From contig JAFZHO010000018.1 in assembly GCA_017554835.1 (NCBI GenBank), positions 1 to 17,181 of the forward strand: DNA of 17,181 nt. Reading direction: 5' to 3'. The position numbers and the translations under genes are program-made. This document shows positions 14,224-17,181 of this stretch, in pieces. Position 1 is the first letter of the stretch. Each line of letters begins with the position of its first letter. A model generated the notes under the pieces. It worked only from the letters and a program-made list of their open reading frames with translations. It did no database searches and was not told where the DNA came from. The stretch is from Clostridia bacterium. GTDB taxonomy: Bacteria > Bacillota > Clostridia > Oscillospirales > RGIG7773.

Positions 14224-15087
14224 ATGTATAATCTTACTGACGTAAAAGAAATAAAATCAATACTCTCCCGCCACGGATTCAATTTTTCAAAATCCTTTGG
14301 CCAGAACTTTTTAATAAATCCTCAGATCCCCCAAGATATTGCCATCTATTCGGGAATAAATAATGATAGCGGAGTAATCGAAATCGGTCCCGGTATGGGA
14401 ACTTTGACCTACGAGCTTTGCAAAAGGGCAAAAAAGGTTGTTTCCGTTGAAATCGATAAAAAACTTATTCCCGTTTTGGAAGATACTATGGCGGATTTTT
14501 CTAATTTTACTCTTATAAATAAGGATATTCTCAAAACCGACCTGAAAAAGCTTATAGAAGAAGAGTTTTGCGATATGGACGTTTATATCTGCGCAAATCT
14601 TCCCTATTATATCACTACCCCTATAATTATGAAACTTCTTGAAGAAGACCTTCCCATAAAATCCATCACCGTTATGGTGCAAAAAGAGGTGGCAAGCCGC
14701 CTTTGCGCAACGGAAAAAGATAAGGATAACGGGGCAATCTCCCTTGCAATAAGATATTACACCACCCCCAAACTTCTATTTGACGTTGCTCCCGATAATT
14801 TTCTCCCTGCGCCTAAGGTTACCTCCTCTGTTATCTCTCTTATTCCAAACGAAACGAAGATTTCCTGCAAGGATAAGGATTTTATGTTCCGCGTTATAAA
14901 AGCGGCATTTTCTCAGAGGCGAAAAACCCTTCTCAACTCACTTTCGGGGGCTTCCTATCTGGATATTTCTAAAGAAGATATTAAAAAAGCTATGGAAATC
15001 TGCGGCTTTTCCGAAAGCGTGAGAGGCGAAAAACTTTCCCTTTCAGATTTTGCAAAATTTTCAGACGTATTATTAACAGAAATTTAG
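14224..15087 (+). CDS. rsmA: 16S rRNA (adenine(1518)-N6/adenine(1519)-N6)-dimethyltransferase RsmA (KsgA)
   Basis: This 287-residue protein has the usual length of the RsmA/KsgA family, which uses S-adenosylmethionine to dimethylate two adjacent adenines near the 3' end of 16S rRNA late in small-subunit assembly. Visible motifs are SFGQNFL (24-30), the SAM-binding EIGPGMGTLT (53-62), VEID (75-78), the acidic NKDIL (99-103), the catalytic NLPYYI (125-130), FLPAPKVTSSV (193-203) and AFSQRRKTLLNSL in the C-terminal helical part. AGGAGG lies 6 nt before the ATG, which fixes the start. The gene is divergent from the SLH array and is followed 97 nt later by pckG, which has its own promoter, so the two are not necessarily an operon. 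No truncation or missing key residue is seen. Confidence 0.96.
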   Translation: MYNLTDVKEIKSILSRHGFNFSKSFGQNFLINPQIPQDIAIYSGINNDSGVIEIGPGMGTLTYELCKRAKKVVSVEIDKKLIPVLEDTMADFSNFTLINKDILKTDLKKLIEEEFCDMDVYICANLPYYITTPIIMKLLEEDLPIKSITVMVQKEVASRLCATEKDKDNGAISLAIRYYTTPKLLFDVAPDNFLPAPKVTSSVISLIPNETKISCKDKDFMFRVIKAAFSQRRKTLLNSLSGASYLDISKEDIKKAMEICGFSESVRGEKLSLSDFAKFSDVLLTEI

Positions 15088-15098
15088 CAATTTATATA

Positions 15099-15127
15099 TT
15101 GAAAATTTACAAAAAAAATATTATAAT
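15099..15127 (+). promoter_or_regulatory. promoter of pckG
   Basis: TTGAAA (15099-15104), exactly 17 nt, then TATAAT (15122-15127): a nearly perfect housekeeping sigma factor promoter in the 97-nt gap between rsmA and pckG. The leader is about 50 nt and no riboswitch-like structure is evident in it. Confidence 0.75.
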
Positions 15128-15184
15128 ATAAAATGGTTAAAATTTGTTTATAAAAATTTTTTTCATATACGAAAGGAGTCAGCT

Positions 15185-16942
15185 ATGACAAATAACAAAA
15201 AAGTTCTTACTTGGCTTGACGAAATGATTGCCCTCACTTCACCTGACAAAGTAGTTTGGATTGATGGCAGCGAAGAGCAGCTTGAAGCTCTTAGAGCAGA
15301 AGCAGTTGCTTCAGGCGAAATGATTAAACTTAACCAGGAGAAACTTCCCGGTTGCTATTACCACAGAACTGCTCCAAACGACGTTGCTCGTGTTGAAGAC
15401 AGAACCTTTATCTGTACAGAAACCAAAGAAGAAGCAGGTCCAAACAATAACTGGATGGCACCTTCTGAAATGTATGCAAAACTTAACGCTTTATACAAAG
15501 ATTCTATGAAAGGCAGAACTATGTATGTTATCCCTTATTCAATGGGTCCTATCGGTTCTTCTTTCTCAAAAATCGGTATCGAGCTTACTGATAGTATCTA
15601 TGTTGTTCTAAACATGGCTATTATGACAAGAATCGGCGAAAAAGTTCTTGAATGCCTTGGCGAAGACGGTGACTTCACTAAATGTCTTCACGCTAAAAAA
15701 GACGTTAACCCTGATGAAAGATATATCGTTCACTTCCCTCAGGATAATACTATTATGTCCGTTAACTCTGCATACGGTGGAAACGTTCTTCTTGGCAAAA
15801 AATGCTTTGCACTAAGAATCGCTTCTTACCTTGGCAAAAAAGAGGGTTGGATGGCTGAGCATATGCTTATTCTTGGCCTTGAAAATCCTCAGGGCGAAGT
15901 TAAATATATCGCAGCTGCATTCCCATCTGCTTGCGGTAAAACCAACCTTGCAATGCTTATTCCACCTAAATACCTTAAAGAAAAAGGTTATAAAGTATGG
16001 TGCGTAGGTGACGATATCGCTTGGCTTAGAATCGGCGCAGACGGAAGACTATACGCAGTTAACCCAGAGGCAGGTTTCTTCGGCGTTGCTCCGGGAACCA
16101 GCGAAAAAACTAACCCCAACGCTCTTGCTGCAACTATGAAAAACACTATTTTCACCAACGTTGCTATCACTGATGAAAACACTGTTTGGTGGGAAGGTCT
16201 TTCAAAACCGGCTCCCGCTCATCTTATCGAGTGGAAAGGTGGAGAATGGACTTCTGATTCAAGCGAAAAAGCAGCTCATCCAAACTCAAGATTTACTGCT
16301 CCTGCTATCAACTGTCCTTGCATTTCTTCCGAATTTGAAAATCCTCAGGGCGTGCCCCTATCTGCTATCGTATTCGGTGGTAGAAGAGCAAAAACTGCTC
16401 CACTTGTTTACCAGGCAAGAGACTGGAAACACGGCGTTTATATCGGTGCTACTATGGCTTCCGAAACTACTGCAGCAGCTGCAGGCGCAGTTGGCGTTGT
16501 TCGTCGTGACCCAATGGCTATGAAACCTTTCGTAGGTTATAATATGGCAGACTATTTCGGACATTGGCTTGAAATGGGCGAAAAAATGGATGCTGATAAA
16601 GCTCCAAAAATCTTCCACGTTAACTGGTTCAGACTTGACGAGGAAGGCAACTTTATGTGGCCCGGCTTTGGCGACAATATGAGAGTTCTTAACTGGATTA
16701 TTGATAGATGCGAAGGCAAAGCAGACGCAGTTGAGACTGCTATCGGTTACGTTCCAACCACTATCGATACTACTGACCTTGATATCTCCGAGGACGTTCT
16801 TAAAGAGCTTCTTAACGTTGATAAAGAAGTTTGGAAAGAAGACCTTGCAGGTCAGAAAGAATTCTTCGCTCAGTTCGGCGATAAACTTCCTCAGGGTATC
16901 AAAGACGAAATGGCTATCCTTGAAGCAAATCTTAACAAATAA
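15185..16942 (+). CDS. pckG: phosphoenolpyruvate carboxykinase (GTP)
   Basis: This 585-residue cytosolic enzyme interconverts oxaloacetate + GTP and PEP + CO2 + GDP. In fermenting anaerobes it may run toward oxaloacetate, but the direction cannot be read here. It matches the GTP-type family, not the ATP type. Motifs are RTAPNDVARVEDRTFI near 61-76 (substrate Arg), SAYGGN (195-200), LLGKKC with the metal-ligand Lys (202-207), EHM (His 226), the P-loop FPSACGKTN (246-254) with the hyper-reactive Cys 250, VGDDIAW (274-280) with the metal-binding Asp, GFFGVAPGT (297-305), and the nucleotide-site FGGRRAKTAPLVY (397-409). Length is normal for the family. AAAGGAG lies 6 nt upstream of the ATG. A consensus promoter and a stack of terminators suggest that it is a monocistronic, well-expressed unit. 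Confidence 0.97.
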   Translation: MTNNKKVLTWLDEMIALTSPDKVVWIDGSEEQLEALRAEAVASGEMIKLNQEKLPGCYYHRTAPNDVARVEDRTFICTETKEEAGPNNNWMAPSEMYAKLNALYKDSMKGRTMYVIPYSMGPIGSSFSKIGIELTDSIYVVLNMAIMTRIGEKVLECLGEDGDFTKCLHAKKDVNPDERYIVHFPQDNTIMSVNSAYGGNVLLGKKCFALRIASYLGKKEGWMAEHMLILGLENPQGEVKYIAAAFPSACGKTNLAMLIPPKYLKEKGYKVWCVGDDIAWLRIGADGRLYAVNPEAGFFGVAPGTSEKTNPNALAATMKNTIFTNVAITDENTVWWEGLSKPAPAHLIEWKGGEWTSDSSEKAAHPNSRFTAPAINCPCISSEFENPQGVPLSAIVFGGRRAKTAPLVYQARDWKHGVYIGATMASETTAAAAGAVGVVRRDPMAMKPFVGYNMADYFGHWLEMGEKMDADKAPKIFHVNWFRLDEEGNFMWPGFGDNMRVLNWIIDRCEGKADAVETAIGYVPTTIDTTDLDISEDVLKELLNVDKEVWKEDLAGQKEFFAQFGDKLPQGIKDEMAILEANLNK

Positions 16943-16960
16943 AAAACTCTTCGAGTTTTT
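16942..16960 (+). terminator. first terminator of pckG
   Basis: AAAAACTC/GAGTTTTT with a TTC loop begins at the last base of the pckG stop codon; the descending arm supplies the T run. It is short and AT-rich, and is backed by a stronger hairpin 20 nt later. Confidence 0.6.
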
Positions 16961-16991
16961 CAAAGTTTATAAAACTTTTAATATCCCATCC
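16961..16991 (+). repeat. 31-nt repeat downstream of pckG
   Basis: Exact match, in inverted orientation relative to the chromosome, to 9860-9830. It leads into the second pckG terminator. Confidence 0.8.
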
Positions 16992-17018
16992 GAATACGGA
17001 TGGGATATTTTATTTTTC
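16980..17018 (+). terminator. second, strong terminator of pckG
   Basis: A 13-bp perfect stem (AATATCCCATCCG/CGGATGGGATATT, 4-nt loop) is followed by TTTATTTTT on the plus strand. It is of the same hairpin type as in the 3' regions of the SLH genes. Confidence 0.8.
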
Positions 17019-17043
17019 TGCGGACTTTTTTATAAACTCGCAA

Positions 17044-17073
17044 AAAAGCCACCCGAATTTTCGGGTGGCTTTT
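17044..17073. terminator. bidirectional terminator between pckG and the fourth SLH paralog
   Basis: AAAAGCCACCCGAA/TTCGGGTGGCTTTT is an almost perfect 14-bp inverted repeat with A runs on the left and T runs on the right, so it can stop transcription from both convergent genes. Confidence 0.85.
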
Positions 17074-17110
17074 TATAACGAAATATCCCATCCAAATAGG
17101 ATGGGATATT
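17049..17110. repeat. intergenic double-hairpin repeat, copy 2
   Basis: Second copy of the block at 9781-9841, in the same orientation, placed the same way downstream of an SLH gene. It differs by one inserted base. Confidence 0.8.
17083..17109 (-). terminator. ATCCCATCC-type hairpin downstream of the fourth SLH paralog
   Basis: An 11-bp stem with loop AAATA, identical to the hairpin at 9814-9840. It lies 26 nt past the stop codon of the partial gene at 17135. Confidence 0.6.
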
Positions 17111-17115
17111 TTCAG

Positions 17116-17131
17116 AAAAGCTTTAGCTTTT
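17116..17131 (-). repeat. AAAAGC-type 3' hairpin, copy C
   Basis: Identical 16-nt hairpin 3 nt after the stop codon of the fourth SLH paralog. Confidence 0.6.
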
Positions 17132-17134
17132 TAT

Positions 17135-17181
17135 TTATGATAGTGCCGCTGTTACCATTTTGATAATTTCGCATCTTAGAA
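17135..17181 (-). CDS. C-terminal end of a fourth SLH-domain paralog (partial, 5' part outside window)
   Basis: Only the last 15 codons and the TAA stop are inside the window. They read LRCEIIKMVTAALS-stop, the same ending as copies 2 and 3 (LRCEIIKMVTAALTK), with the last two residues replaced by one Ser. The 3' untranslated DNA also matches that of copy 2. The gene therefore very probably belongs to the same family and anchors its product by SLH domains. Nothing can be said about its upstream domains. It is convergent with pckG. Confidence 0.8.
   Translation of the reverse strand, partial: LRCEIIKMVTAALS

Noticed and set aside
15088..15184. Riboswitch or leader RNA before pckG
   Set aside because: The predicted leader is only about 50 nt and AT-rich, with no clear stem set; a plain promoter explains the gap.
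16358..16963. 201-codon open frame on the minus strand inside pckG
   Set aside because: It is fully antisense to highly conserved pckG motifs and has no family resemblance.

Overview
The window looks like a chromosomal segment of an anaerobic, AT-rich Bacillota, most likely class Clostridia. The evidence is: secreted proteins that end in three S-layer homology (SLH) domains, a Firmicutes-like GTP-dependent PEP carboxykinase, strong AGGAGG-type ribosome binding sites, and TTGAAA/TATAAT-type promoters. The genus cannot be fixed from the sequence. Some gut polysaccharide degraders in Clostridia also attach many carbohydrate-active proteins by SLH domains, and this region would fit such a lifestyle (inference).

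Layout: positions 1-13988 hold three tandem, paralogous, very large surface-protein genes, all on the minus strand (transcription runs right to left). They are an incomplete copy at 1-3995 (its 3' end lies beyond the left edge), a 1857-residue copy at 4140-9713 and a 1369-residue copy at 9879-13988. Each encodes a signal peptide, about three discoidin (F5/8 type C)-like domains, a TIM-barrel, glycosidase-like domain that resembles DUF4434, one to three CBM9/DOMON-like sugar-binding modules, a small beta-sandwich and three SLH domains. Each has its own promoter, and every stop codon that lies in the window is followed by hairpin terminators, so they look like separate transcription units rather than an operon. 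On the plus strand follow two housekeeping genes: rsmA (16S rRNA dimethyladenosine methyltransferase, 14224-15087) and pckG (PEP carboxykinase, GTP, 15185-16942), which has its own consensus promoter. At 17135-17181 the C-terminus of a fourth SLH paralog enters from the right edge on the minus strand, convergent with pckG.

The most interesting signals are evolutionary and architectural. The paralogs are nearly identical in DNA at their SLH/3' ends, similar at their signal peptides, and much more diverged in the middle. The middle copy has extra sugar-binding modules, two of them copies of each other 660 bp apart. The intergenic regions carry a recurring family of hairpins (ATCCCATCC, CCACCCG and AAAAGC types), and two paralogs share an almost identical promoter block. 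Taken together this suggests an expanding family of cell-wall-displayed glycan-binding and possibly glycan-cleaving proteins, separate from the two housekeeping genes they flank. The catalytic function is inferred only from fold-like motifs. No stretch longer than 300 bases lacks a gene.
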